From positions 84,991 to 148,990 of the forward strand of contig NZ_JAUXQZ010000031.1 of assembly GCF_030682035.1 (NCBI RefSeq): a stretch of DNA of 64,000 nucleotides, given 5' to 3'. Numbering within the stretch: position 1 is the first letter of the stretch; each line of letters starts with the position of its first letter. The notes under the pieces are model-generated. The model searched no databases. It saw only the letters and a program-made list of their open reading frames with translations, and was not told the DNA's origin. Position numbers and translations under genes: made by a program. Of the stretch, positions 51,213-60,683 are shown piece after piece. The DNA comes from Brevundimonas sp. (GTDB taxonomy: Bacteria > Pseudomonadota > Alphaproteobacteria > Caulobacterales > Caulobacteraceae).

Positions 51213-51355
51213 CTCCCTCCCCCAAAGTGGGGAGGGATGATCGCGCAGCGATCCGGGTGGGGAATTGCAGCGGCAAGCCGGGCCGGTGGATGTTTCGCCT
51301 TTCCCCACCCGGGCTCGGCTTCGCCTCGCCGTCCCTCCCCATAAAGGGGAGGGAG
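51213..51355. repeat. Composite palindromic element between phasin and clpS
   Basis: This fills most of the 312-base gap. Outer arms CTCCCTCCCC and GGGGAGGGAG each carry a small hairpin of their own; CCGGGTGGGGAA (51253-51264) is the exact reverse complement of TTCCCCACCCGG (51301-51312); GATCGC/GCGATC is an inner stem. No ORF is supported in the gap. It resembles the repeat at 39690 and looks REP-like. Confidence 0.7.
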
Positions 51356-51449
51356 AATCGGCGGTCCCTCAAACCTGTGACTTGCCGCGCCTTCAATTCA
51401 CGCCATCATTCCCTATCTGATCCATCGACTCTCCCAATCCGGAATACGA

Positions 51450-51785
51450 ATGCCGCCGTCCCGCAGGCCAGGTGAACAGGAAGGTGGAGGCCTCGGGGCC
51501 GCCACGGTCACCGAGACCAAGCCGAAGCTTCAGAAGCCCTCGCTGTATCGGGTGCTCATCCTGAACGACGACTACACGCCGATGGAGTTCGTCATCTATG
51601 TGCTGGAGCGGTTCTTTCAGAAGGACCGCGAGGCCGCGACTCGCATCATGCTGCATGTGCACCAGCATGGAGTCGGGGTCTGTGGGGTCTTCACCTACGA
51701 GGTGGCCGAAACAAAGGTCGCGCAGGTGATCGAGACCGCCCGCCGCCACCAGCACCCTCTGCAATGCACGATGGAAAAAGACTGA
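51450..51785 (+). CDS. clpS: ClpS adaptor protein
   Basis: A 111-residue N-end-rule adaptor. The conserved core is [20 protein letters not shown] with the DD pair that grips the N-degron, then [21 protein letters not shown]. It hands substrates with hydrophobic N-termini to ClpA. The N-terminal 25 residues are variable. It lies 12 bases upstream of clpA in one operon, the standard alphaproteobacterial order. Confidence 0.96.
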   Translation: MPPSRRPGEQEGGGLGAATVTETKPKLQKPSLYRVLILNDDYTPMEFVIYVLERFFQKDREAATRIMLHVHQHGVGVCGVFTYEVAETKVAQVIETARRHQHPLQCTMEKD

Positions 51786-51797
51786 GAGGATCTGTCC

Positions 51798-54110
<2,313 letters not shown>

Positions 54111-54140
54111 CCGGGCCGGCATAGAGGAACGGCTGAAGCC

Positions 54141-55790
54141 TCAGGCGGCCTGTTGCTCGGCCGGCTCCGCGGCGGCGGTCCGTTCGGCCGGAAGGTGGAC
54201 GGTGAAGGTCGATCCCAATCCCGGCGTGCTCATCGCGCGGATGTGGCCGCCCATGGCCTCGACCAGGCCGCGGGCGAGGGTCAGACCGACCCCGGCCCCT
54301 TCGTTGGCGCGGGTGTGCGAATCGTCGGCCTGAACGAATTTCGCGAACAGCTCAGGCAGGCGGGACGGTGCGATGCCGACCCCGGTGTCCGCGACCCGGA
54401 ACAACAGCTCCGAACCGGTCGCTCGCGCTGTCAGCCGCACGGTCCCCTTGGGCGTGTGCTGGAGGGCGTTTTCGACCAGATGCCCGAGGACCTCTCGAAG
54501 GTAGTCGCCGTCCAGCCTCCATAGGCCCTGAATGGAGCTGTCAGTCTCCGTGATCAGGGTCAGTCCGGCGCGCTCTGCCGCGGCCCGGTGCGCATTCGCG
54601 ACGGCCTGGATCAGAGTGACGGCGTCGATGCCGGTCGGATCGGGGACCATCTCGCCCTTCTCCAGCTTGGCGACAGTCAGGATGCGTTCAATCAGGCTGA
54701 GCAGGTTCTCGCCGGACTGTTTCAGCACGCCCAGCTGGCTTCGCTGCCGGGCGTCGAGTTCGCCCATGGCGAGGATCTCGGCCATGCCCAGTACGCCGTT
54801 CAGGGGCGTGCGCAGCTCGTGGCTCATCACGCCGAGGAAGCGGGTCTTGGCGATGTTGGCGCCCTCGGCCCGGTCGCGGGCTTCGGTCAGATCCAGTTCG
54901 TTTTCTTCCAGCCGTCGCACGATGCCGCGGACCCGCAGGAACAGCGCCACGGCGGCGGCGACCAGCAAGAGGATCAGCCCGGCGACCGCGGGCGCGGCGC
55001 CCTTGAGGACAGAGAGGCCGGGCCGGTCGGGCGTCCAGAGAACCTGGCCCAGGACCACATCGTTCGGGCCCCTTAGCACAAGGTGGCCTCGATTGTCCTG
55101 CGGGGGCCAGGCCCGGGTGAGTGTGGGGCTCTTGATCGCCAGGTCCTTTTCAAGAGCGGTGAGGAGTTCGGAAATCGGCTTGGCGGAGACGATGACGGGG
55201 TCGTTGTCCAGCCGCGGCGCCGCCAGATCCTCGCGCACCACGGTGCCAAATCCGACCAGATAGATATCGGCGCCGGCGCGCACGAGGGCGGTGTGATTGA
55301 CGGAGGCGTCGAAGCTCATGCGGGGCCGGTCGTGCTTGGCCGCAGCCTGGCGACGGACCTCCGCCACCAGCGGCGCGACGGCGTCTATGAAGGCCCGTTC
55401 GCTGGCCGGGTTCACCGGCTCGCTGTCTCGGGAGGTCAGAATAAGGTCGCCGTGCCGATCATAGACCAGGGTCACCGAGTGACCCATGAAGTCGGCGTAA
55501 TAGTCGCCGAAATTGATCTGGAGCCATTCCAGGTCCGGCCTGTCCGTCAGGACGGTGACCGAGTCATTCCAGATGGCCGAGGAATTGATGTTCTCGATCA
55601 GGCCTTCCAACGTCCGGTCGAGGCGGACCTGGGCCAGCTCGCGTTCCTTTTCGGCCTGCACGCGGTCGATACCGGCGGCGGCGTAGGCCATCAGGCCCAC
55701 GGCGCCCAGGAAGACGAGCGCCAGCGCGGCCAGCGTGATCACCATGATCCGCTTCAGGTCCTTGCGCTCTGTGCTTGTACGCCCCGACAT
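54141..55790 (-). CDS. Membrane histidine kinase with CHASE4-type sensor
   Basis: A 549-residue sensor kinase. Membrane helices lie at about 13-37 and 265-286, with an extracytoplasmic domain that has the CHASE4 pattern (ENINSSAIWNDSVTVLT, INFGDYYADFMGHS). The kinase core has His324 in MSHELRTPLNG, an N-box HLVENALQHTPKG, DTGVGIAPSR and GAGVGLTLARGLV. There is no receiver domain. No response regulator gene adjoins it; the single-domain receiver at 27328 would be one possible partner, but distance makes that pure speculation. Confidence 0.92.
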   Translation of the reverse strand: MSGRTSTERKDLKRIMVITLAALALVFLGAVGLMAYAAAGIDRVQAEKERELAQVRLDRTLEGLIENINSSAIWNDSVTVLTDRPDLEWLQINFGDYYADFMGHSVTLVYDRHGDLILTSRDSEPVNPASERAFIDAVAPLVAEVRRQAAAKHDRPRMSFDASVNHTALVRAGADIYLVGFGTVVREDLAAPRLDNDPVIVSAKPISELLTALEKDLAIKSPTLTRAWPPQDNRGHLVLRGPNDVVLGQVLWTPDRPGLSVLKGAAPAVAGLILLLVAAAVALFLRVRGIVRRLEENELDLTEARDRAEGANIAKTRFLGVMSHELRTPLNGVLGMAEILAMGELDARQRSQLGVLKQSGENLLSLIERILTVAKLEKGEMVPDPTGIDAVTLIQAVANAHRAAAERAGLTLITETDSSIQGLWRLDGDYLREVLGHLVENALQHTPKGTVRLTARATGSELLFRVADTGVGIAPSRLPELFAKFVQADDSHTRANEGAGVGLTLARGLVEAMGGHIRAMSTPGLGSTFTVHLPAERTAAAEPAEQQAA

Positions 55791-55921
55791 GCCTCAGTCG
55801 GTTGCACGGCGGGCGATAAGGTCAGGTGACGGAACACGGTTATCGCCGGTTAACCTTGTCCGTACACGGAAGATTGCGCGCCGCTGTGTGACGGTCCCCG
55901 GTGTTGAATGGGGCGGGATTC

Positions 55922-56611
55922 ATGATCTATCGAGTCATCGCGGCGAGTCTGGCGGCGCTGCTTGCGTCCAACGTTCCGGTGCTCGCGCAGGAGGCCGGGC
56001 CGTGGTCGGTCGAGGGGCGCATCGGCGCCGTCTCGGACTATCGCGACCGGGGCTACACCCTGTCGGCCGGGGATCCGGTCCTGCAGGGCGACGCGACCCT
56101 GTTGCACGCGTCGGGCCTGTACGGCGGCGTCTGGGCCTCGGGTATCGAGGAATATGGCGTCGGTCCGGACGGCGACGGCGCGGAGATCGAGGTCACCCTG
56201 TATGCCGGCTGGGCCGGATCGGCAGGGGGCTTCGATATCGACCTCGGCGTCTGGTCCAACCTCTACCCCGACGGCGACGAGGTGAACTACGTCGAGTTCC
56301 CGCTTCAGATAGGCCGCACCTTCGGCGATGCGACCTTCACCACCGGCGTGGTCTGGGCCCCGTCCCAGACCGGAACGGGGGACGAAGCCGACACCTGGGT
56401 CTGGACCCGCGCCGAATACGCGCCCGAGGCCTGGCCCGTCAGCGTGCACGCCATGATCGGCCATGAGGACGGCGGCTTCGCCCCGGACGGCAAGACCGAC
56501 TGGCGTATCGGCGCGAAGGCTCCGTTGGGCGTCTTCACCCTCGGGGTCGACTGGGTGGACAGCGACACCGAGGACAACGCCGTCGTCGCCTCGGTGTTCT
56601 GGGATTTCTAG
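55922..56611 (+). CDS. TorF-family putative porin, second copy
   Basis: A 229-residue protein with a signal peptide (MIYRVIAASLAALLASNVPV) and the ISDYRDRGYT-type start VSDYRDRGYTLSAGDPVLQG of the TorF family. Strand ends are aromatic and it closes with VFWDF, a barrel sorting end. It is divergent from the CHASE4 kinase, which could be its regulator (the gap is 131 bases). An upstream in-frame ATG at 55901 exists but lacks a signal-peptide look. It is a distant paralogue of the protein at 20249-20956. Confidence 0.8.
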   Translation: MIYRVIAASLAALLASNVPVLAQEAGPWSVEGRIGAVSDYRDRGYTLSAGDPVLQGDATLLHASGLYGGVWASGIEEYGVGPDGDGAEIEVTLYAGWAGSAGGFDIDLGVWSNLYPDGDEVNYVEFPLQIGRTFGDATFTTGVVWAPSQTGTGDEADTWVWTRAEYAPEAWPVSVHAMIGHEDGGFAPDGKTDWRIGAKAPLGVFTLGVDWVDSDTEDNAVVASVFWDF

Positions 56612-56617
56612 GTCGTC

Positions 56618-56923
56618 CTAGCGACGGCGGCCGAGGCCGCTGAGCAGGACGGCCAGACCGGCGACGATGCCGGTGGTCAGCAGCGGCTTGCGGCGGGCGA
56701 AGTCGAGGCCTTGGCGAGCCTTGTCCTGATACTGAACCGGGGCCTTTTCGACCAGGCCGTCCAGCCCGTCGATGACGCGGCCATAGGCGTCCATCGCCCG
56801 GCCCTTGACCTCGTTGATTCGGCCGTCGAGCTGCAGCCCGGCGTCGCCGGTCAGTCGGCCGAGGCCAACCTGGGCCTTGCCCTCGAGCTCGGTGGCGGCG
56901 CCGTCGATGCGTTGGTCGGTCAT
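56618..56923 (-). CDS. CsbD/ElaB-like stress protein with C-terminal membrane helix
   Basis: A 101-residue protein from the ATG at 56923 (MTDQRIDGAATELEGKAQVG). The N-terminal half has the CsbD pattern (DQRIDG.. KGRAMDAYGRVID), and the end TTGIVAGLAVLLSGLGRRR is a membrane helix, like ElaB/YqjD proteins. The longer open frame to 57199 has no such start. CsbD relatives are induced by the general stress response; a TATAAT-like -10 element lies on the minus strand at 57064-57059. It is next to TorF copy 2, tail to tail with a 6-base gap. Confidence 0.8.
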   Translation of the reverse strand: MTDQRIDGAATELEGKAQVGLGRLTGDAGLQLDGRINEVKGRAMDAYGRVIDGLDGLVEKAPVQYQDKARQGLDFARRKPLLTTGIVAGLAVLLSGLGRRR

Positions 56924-57279
56924 GGGGAAATCCTTGGTTTGAACGGGCGGGGAGGCCTGCAGCGAAAGTGCATGTCGGCGCCGACGGTTCCGGCGGAAAG
57001 AGGTCCGCGGCGGATGTTTTTCGGAAGCAGCGGGGCCCTGACGCTGGAGCGGCGAACAATTATATCCGGACGATATTGACCGGTGGGGTTTAACCCGGGT
57101 AGAACCGTGCCGGTGAGGGCGCGGTTCGAAAACACCGTCCGAAGCGTCCGAAGCGTTCGCCCCGGTCACTGTGTCCTCCTGATCCACTGCGTCTCCCAAC
57201 GTCGGGTCCCTCCGGAACGGCAGGATAGGACGCCCTTACGTCAATACTGGTCGCAGGCGCGGCCGGCCCGGAGCCCGCC
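56924..57279. other. 356-base divergent gap, no gene supported
   Basis: The gap holds the leader of the CsbD-like gene (minus) and of the DUF2239 gene (plus). A TATAAT element on the minus strand (57064-57059) is the only strong promoter-like feature. A tandem TCCGAAGCG repeat (three units, 57138-57163) lies near the middle. I see no terminator or RNA motif. Confidence 0.5.
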
Positions 57280-57855
57280 ATGTCCGCGTCCATCGACCTG
57301 CCCGTCGTCGTCTTCTCGTCCGACCGCCTGATCGCCCGCGGGCCGCTGGGGGAGGTGCTGGGGGAGGTGCGCACGGCGGCCGGCGATGACGCGGCGTCGC
57401 TGGTCATTGATCTGGCGACGGGGCGGGTGGTGGACCTGGACCTGCGCGGAACCCTGGACGAAGCGAGGGCCCGGCTGACCCCGGCGCCCGAGGCGGAAAA
57501 GCGCGGCCCGGGCCGCCCGAAGCTGGGGGTCACGGCGCGCGAGGTGACCCTGCTGCCGCGCCACTGGGACTGGCTGGCCGGTCAGCCGGGCGGGGCGTCG
57601 GTGGCCCTGCGCAAACTGGTCGAGGGCGCGCTGCGCGAGGCGGAGGGGCCGGACCGGGCGCGGCGTTCGAAGGAGGCGGCGTACCGCTTCATGACCGCGC
57701 TGGCCGGGGATTTGCCCAGCTATGAGGAGGCGACGCGGATGCTGTTCGCGGGGGACTGGACGGCGTTCGACGCGGCGGTGGAAGGGTGGCCGGAGGGGGT
57801 AAGGGAGACGGCGCGCGGGATGGCGGCGGGGGCTTGGCGGAACGGGGCGGGGTGA
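57280..57855 (+). CDS. DUF2239 family protein
   Basis: A 191-residue protein with the family blocks GRPKLGVTAREVTLLPRHWDWLAGQPGGAS, broken by fold, and RRSKEAAYRFMTALAGDLPSYEEATRMLF. The start VFSSDRLIARGPLGEV fits. Function is unknown; the family is common in alpha- and gammaproteobacteria and has no obvious catalytic motif. The gene stands alone with a 640-base repeat-rich gap downstream. Confidence 0.85.
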   Translation: MSASIDLPVVVFSSDRLIARGPLGEVLGEVRTAAGDDAASLVIDLATGRVVDLDLRGTLDEARARLTPAPEAEKRGPGRPKLGVTAREVTLLPRHWDWLAGQPGGASVALRKLVEGALREAEGPDRARRSKEAAYRFMTALAGDLPSYEEATRMLFAGDWTAFDAAVEGWPEGVRETARGMAAGAWRNGAG

Positions 57856-57872
57856 GCGGCACAGGTCATTGC

Positions 57873-58088
57873 CTTGTCATCCCGGACGCCGCGTCAGCGG
57901 CGATCCGGGACGGTGGGACCTCCACACCTGACGCTCCCGGAAGCGGCGACAGCCGCTATCCGGGAGACAGGTCAGGCCAGGCGCGAAGGCCGCCCGTCTC
58001 CCGGATAACCGCTTCGCGGCTTCCGGGAGGGTCGGGTGAGTGGCTTGTCCGTCCCGGCTCTCCGCTTCGCTTCGGCCGGGATGACAAG
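57873..58088. repeat. MITE-like element with 13-base terminal inverted repeats
   Basis: CTTGTCATCCCGG (57873-57885) and CCGGGATGACAAG (58076-58088) are exact inverted ends of a 216-base unit. Inside are hairpins at 57880-57910, 57934-57966 and 57998-58029, each centred on CCGGG motifs. There is no coding frame. It may be a non-autonomous element or a REP cluster; no clear target-site duplication was found. Confidence 0.65.
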
Positions 58089-58270
58089 CGCCAACGCTCA
58101 ACAGGCAGGGGCTGCCATGCTATACTGAGCCCACGGCCACCGCGAAGAAGGGACAACTGGTTGCGGCGACGGAGTGGTGGAAACACCTCCGCTGGACCAA
58201 ACGCGCCTTCTGGAAACGCCAGCGTCAGGCGGACAAGCGGGAAGCGGCGGCGCAGCGAACGGACGCCTGA
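58085..58270 (+). CDS. Possible very small basic protein, no ATG start
   Basis: An open frame that ends TGA at 58268. It codes for a short basic, aromatic run (EWWKHLRWTKRAFWKRQR, then Asp-Lys-Arg-Glu-Ala-rich end), which looks coding in base composition. No ATG, GTG or TTG is in frame; ACG at 58133 or CTG at 58112 are the only options. TCAACA (58098-58103) and TATACT (58121-58126) form a promoter-like pair with 17 bases between, and AACAAGC/GCTTGTT makes a hairpin at 58271-58296 just after the stop. Either a non-AUG small gene, a small RNA or a decaying gene. Confidence 0.3.
   Translation, partial: QAPTLNRQGLPCYTEPTATAKKGQLVAATEWWKHLRWTKRAFWKRQRQADKREAAAQRTDA
58098..58126 (+). promoter_or_regulatory. 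Promoter-like pair before the small unit at 58130-58296
   Basis: TCAACA-N17-TATACT: 4 of 6 and 5 of 6 matches to the sigma-70 consensus. Transcription would start near 58133. Confidence 0.4.
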
Positions 58271-58296
58271 AACAAGCAACCCCCGCCCGGCTTGTT
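58271..58296 (+). terminator. Hairpin after the small unit
   Basis: AACAAGC (58271-58277) pairs exactly with GCTTGTT (58290-58296). No long T tract follows. Confidence 0.4.
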
Positions 58297-58404
58297 ATGG
58301 CCCTGGCGGGGCTGGCCGGGCGAACCCGGTCTTGAGGCCCAACGGGCGAACCCGCGAGTGGCAAGTCCATTGTAGCACAATCCGGATCGACATCGATTCG
58401 CATC

Positions 58405-58458
58405 CCTTCTCCCCTTGCGGGAGAAGGTGGCAGCCCGCAGGGCTGACGGATGAGGGGT
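58405..58458 (+). repeat. CCTTCTCCCC-family repeat, third copy
   Basis: Same hairpin and GGCTGACGGATGAGGGGT box as at 43031-43082, and the following CGGCGGGAGTC is also shared. It lies between the small unit and the cobS stop. Confidence 0.7.
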
Positions 58459-58496
58459 CTCGCTGACGGCGGGAGTCGCATAGTCAGCAGTGGTCA

Positions 58497-59504
58497 TCAC
58501 CCCACCTTCACCCGCGTCGCCGCCTCGGGCAGATCCTCCCCGAACGCCCGCTGGTAGAACTCCGCGATCGTCGGCCGCTCCAGCTCGTCGCATTTGTTCA
58601 GGAAGGTCAGGCGGAAGGCCAACCCCACATCCCCGGCGAAGATGGTCGCGTTCTGGGCCCAGGTGATGACGGTGCGCGGGCTCATGACGGTGGAGATGTC
58701 GCCGTTCATGAAGGCGTTCCTCGTCATGTCGGCGACGCGGACCATGGCGGCGATGCGGCGGCGGCCGTCGGCGTCGGACCATTCGGGGACCTTGGCGGCG
58801 ACAATCTCGGCCTCGACGTCGTGGTCGAGGTAGTTGAGCGTGGTGACGATGTTCCAGCGGTCCATCTGACCCTGATTGATCTGCTGGGTGCCGTGGTACA
58901 GGCCCGAGGTGTCGCCGAGGCCGATGGTGTTGGTGGTCGAGAACAGGCGGAAGAATTTGTTCGGGCGGATGACGCGGTTTTGGTCCAGCAGGGTCAGACG
59001 GCCCTGCGCCTCCAGCACGCGCTGGATGACGAACATCACATCGGGGCGGCCGGCGTCGTATTCGTCAAAACACAGGGCGATCGGGCGCTGGATGGCCCAG
59101 GGCAGCATGCCCTCGCGGAACTCGGTGATCTGTTTGCCGTCCTTGAGGACGATGGCGTCCTTGCCGACCAGGTCGATGCGGCTGACGTGGCTGTCCAGGT
59201 TCACGCGGACCATCGGCCAGTTCAGGCGGGCGGCGACCTGTTCGATATGGGTCGACTTGCCGGTGCCGTGATAGCCTTGGACCATGACGCGGCGGTCGAA
59301 GGCGAAGCCGGCGCAGATGGCGATCGTGGTCTGGGGGTCGAAGCGATAGGCCTCGTCGATCTCGGGCACATGGCTGTCGCGCTCAGTGAAGACCGGCACG
59401 GTCATGTCGGAATCGACGCCGAAGATCTCGCGCACGGTGGCGCGGCGATGCGGTTCCAGCGTCAGCAGGGGATCGGGGGAGGCGTCGAGCAGGGAAGGGG
59501 CCAT
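58497..59504 (-). CDS. cobS: Cobaltochelatase subunit CobS-like AAA+ ATPase
   Basis: A 335-residue AAA+ protein. Walker A is [12 protein letters not shown] (about 80-91), Walker [14 protein letters not shown], and the family-specific [19 protein letters not shown] follows. With CobN and CobT it inserts cobalt in aerobic cobalamin synthesis; many alphaproteobacteria keep CobS/CobT even where other roles are suspected. The usual cobT neighbour is missing downstream, where repeats lie. Upstream are a J-domain gene (53 bases away) and bolA, the usual synteny. Confidence 0.94.
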   Translation of the reverse strand: MAPSLLDASPDPLLTLEPHRRATVREIFGVDSDMTVPVFTERDSHVPEIDEAYRFDPQTTIAICAGFAFDRRVMVQGYHGTGKSTHIEQVAARLNWPMVRVNLDSHVSRIDLVGKDAIVLKDGKQITEFREGMLPWAIQRPIALCFDEYDAGRPDVMFVIQRVLEAQGRLTLLDQNRVIRPNKFFRLFSTTNTIGLGDTSGLYHGTQQINQGQMDRWNIVTTLNYLDHDVEAEIVAAKVPEWSDADGRRRIAAMVRVADMTRNAFMNGDISTVMSPRTVITWAQNATIFAGDVGLAFRLTFLNKCDELERPTIAEFYQRAFGEDLPEAATRVKVG

Positions 59505-59557
59505 GCCGCTCGTTTAGAGGCGTGGGGCGTCGGGCTCAACCCGCAGGAAGCAACCTG

Positions 59558-60229
59558 TCAGGCCAGCCCCGCCTTCTTCAGCGTCTTGTAGGCCTTGATG
59601 ACGCTTTGCAGCTTGGCCTCGGCGCCGCGATCACCCTGGTTCAGGTCCGGGTGGAAGCGTTTCAGCATCTCGTGATAGCGCGCCTTGACGCCGGCCTTGT
59701 TGGTGCGGGCGTCGAGGTCGAGGACCGACAGGGCGGCGCGTTCCAGCTTGCCGAGACGGTGCGCATCCTCGCCCGCGGGCCCGGCCTGCTCCTTCATACG
59801 GCGACCGAACAGGCCGAAACTGTCCTGCCAGCTGCCGGCCCCCTTGGTGTTGGCCGTGCCCATCTTCGAGGCGAAGGCGGCGGCCTCGCGGCTGAATTTG
59901 CCCGCCTTCATCTCCCAGGTCGGGCGGCCGCCGGTCATGGCCTCGTTTTCCTTGGCCGCGCGGACCTCGCCGTCGCTCATGCCGGCGTAGAAATTCCAGC
60001 CCTTGTTGTACTCGCCGGCGTGGCCCTGACAGAAGTCGTAGAAATCATTGAGCCGCTCGCGCGACTTGGGCGCGCGGGCCGTCGCCGGCTTGCTGCAATC
60101 GGGCCACTGGCAGCGGATTTCGCCGGGCTTGAGGTGCAGGACATCGGCCTCCGCCGCCGCCTCTTCGGGGCGCGGCGGTTTGATCCGCATGTCCTTGAAG
60201 CGGGGCTTGTATTCAAACTCGGATGACAT
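59558..60229 (-). CDS. J-domain protein
   Basis: A 223-residue protein from the ATG at 60229. The N-terminal 150 residues are a zinc-finger-like (CQWPDCSKPA) and helical region; the C-terminal end has a DnaJ J-domain with YHEMLKRFHPDLNQGD, carrying the HPD that stimulates Hsp70 ATPase. The longer frame to 60709 is a shadow. The same gene precedes cobS in other alphaproteobacteria. Specific client is unknown. Confidence 0.92.
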   Translation of the reverse strand: MSSEFEYKPRFKDMRIKPPRPEEAAAEADVLHLKPGEIRCQWPDCSKPATARAPKSRERLNDFYDFCQGHAGEYNKGWNFYAGMSDGEVRAAKENEAMTGGRPTWEMKAGKFSREAAAFASKMGTANTKGAGSWQDSFGLFGRRMKEQAGPAGEDAHRLGKLERAALSVLDLDARTNKAGVKARYHEMLKRFHPDLNQGDRGAEAKLQSVIKAYKTLKKAGLA

Positions 60230-60274
60230 CGGTGCAAGTGTAAGGTCGAATTGGTCACCAACAAGGACACACCC

Positions 60275-60583
60275 ATGCCGGACGGCCCGATTGCGACGAT
60301 TATCCGGGAAAAACTGACAACGGGCCTGTTGCCGGACCGGTTGGAGATCGAGGACGACAGTGGGCGACACGCCGGTCACCACCACGAAGGCGGCATGGAC
60401 GGGCGCCCCGGCGGCGAGAGCCATTTCAACGTCACTGTGGTCTCGGCGGCTTTCGAGGGGCAGGGCAGGGTGCAGCGTCAGCGGGCGGTCAACGCCCTTT
60501 TGCGGGACGAACTGGCCGGTCCGGTCCATGCCCTTTCGATCCGGGCCTTGACCCCGGCGGAGGCTGAAACACTGGTCGTCTGA
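60275..60583 (+). CDS. BolA-family protein
   Basis: A 102-residue protein from the ATG at 60275 (an upstream in-frame GTG at 60251 is possible). The fold marks are FNVTVVSAAFEGQGRVQRQR and ALSIRALTPAE, with the conserved His in ESHFNVTV and a GHHHEGG loop. BolA proteins work with monothiol glutaredoxins in iron-sulfur control and envelope or growth regulation. It is divergent from the J-domain gene. Confidence 0.93.
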   Translation: MPDGPIATIIREKLTTGLLPDRLEIEDDSGRHAGHHHEGGMDGRPGGESHFNVTVVSAAFEGQGRVQRQRAVNALLRDELAGPVHALSIRALTPAEAETLVV

Positions 60584-60683
60584 GGTTCGCCGAACGCGGT
60601 TCATGACAGGACCGTCACGTTCATCTCGTCTTAGAAGGTTCGCCCTAGCGTCTCGGTTGGGCTTTTTTGAGGGGCTGGGCGCA

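Noticed and set aside
60603..60683. Earlier start for the hybrid kinase
   Set aside because: The 27 residues are Arg/Ser/Phe-rich and not typical of the family; ATG 60684 is better placed.
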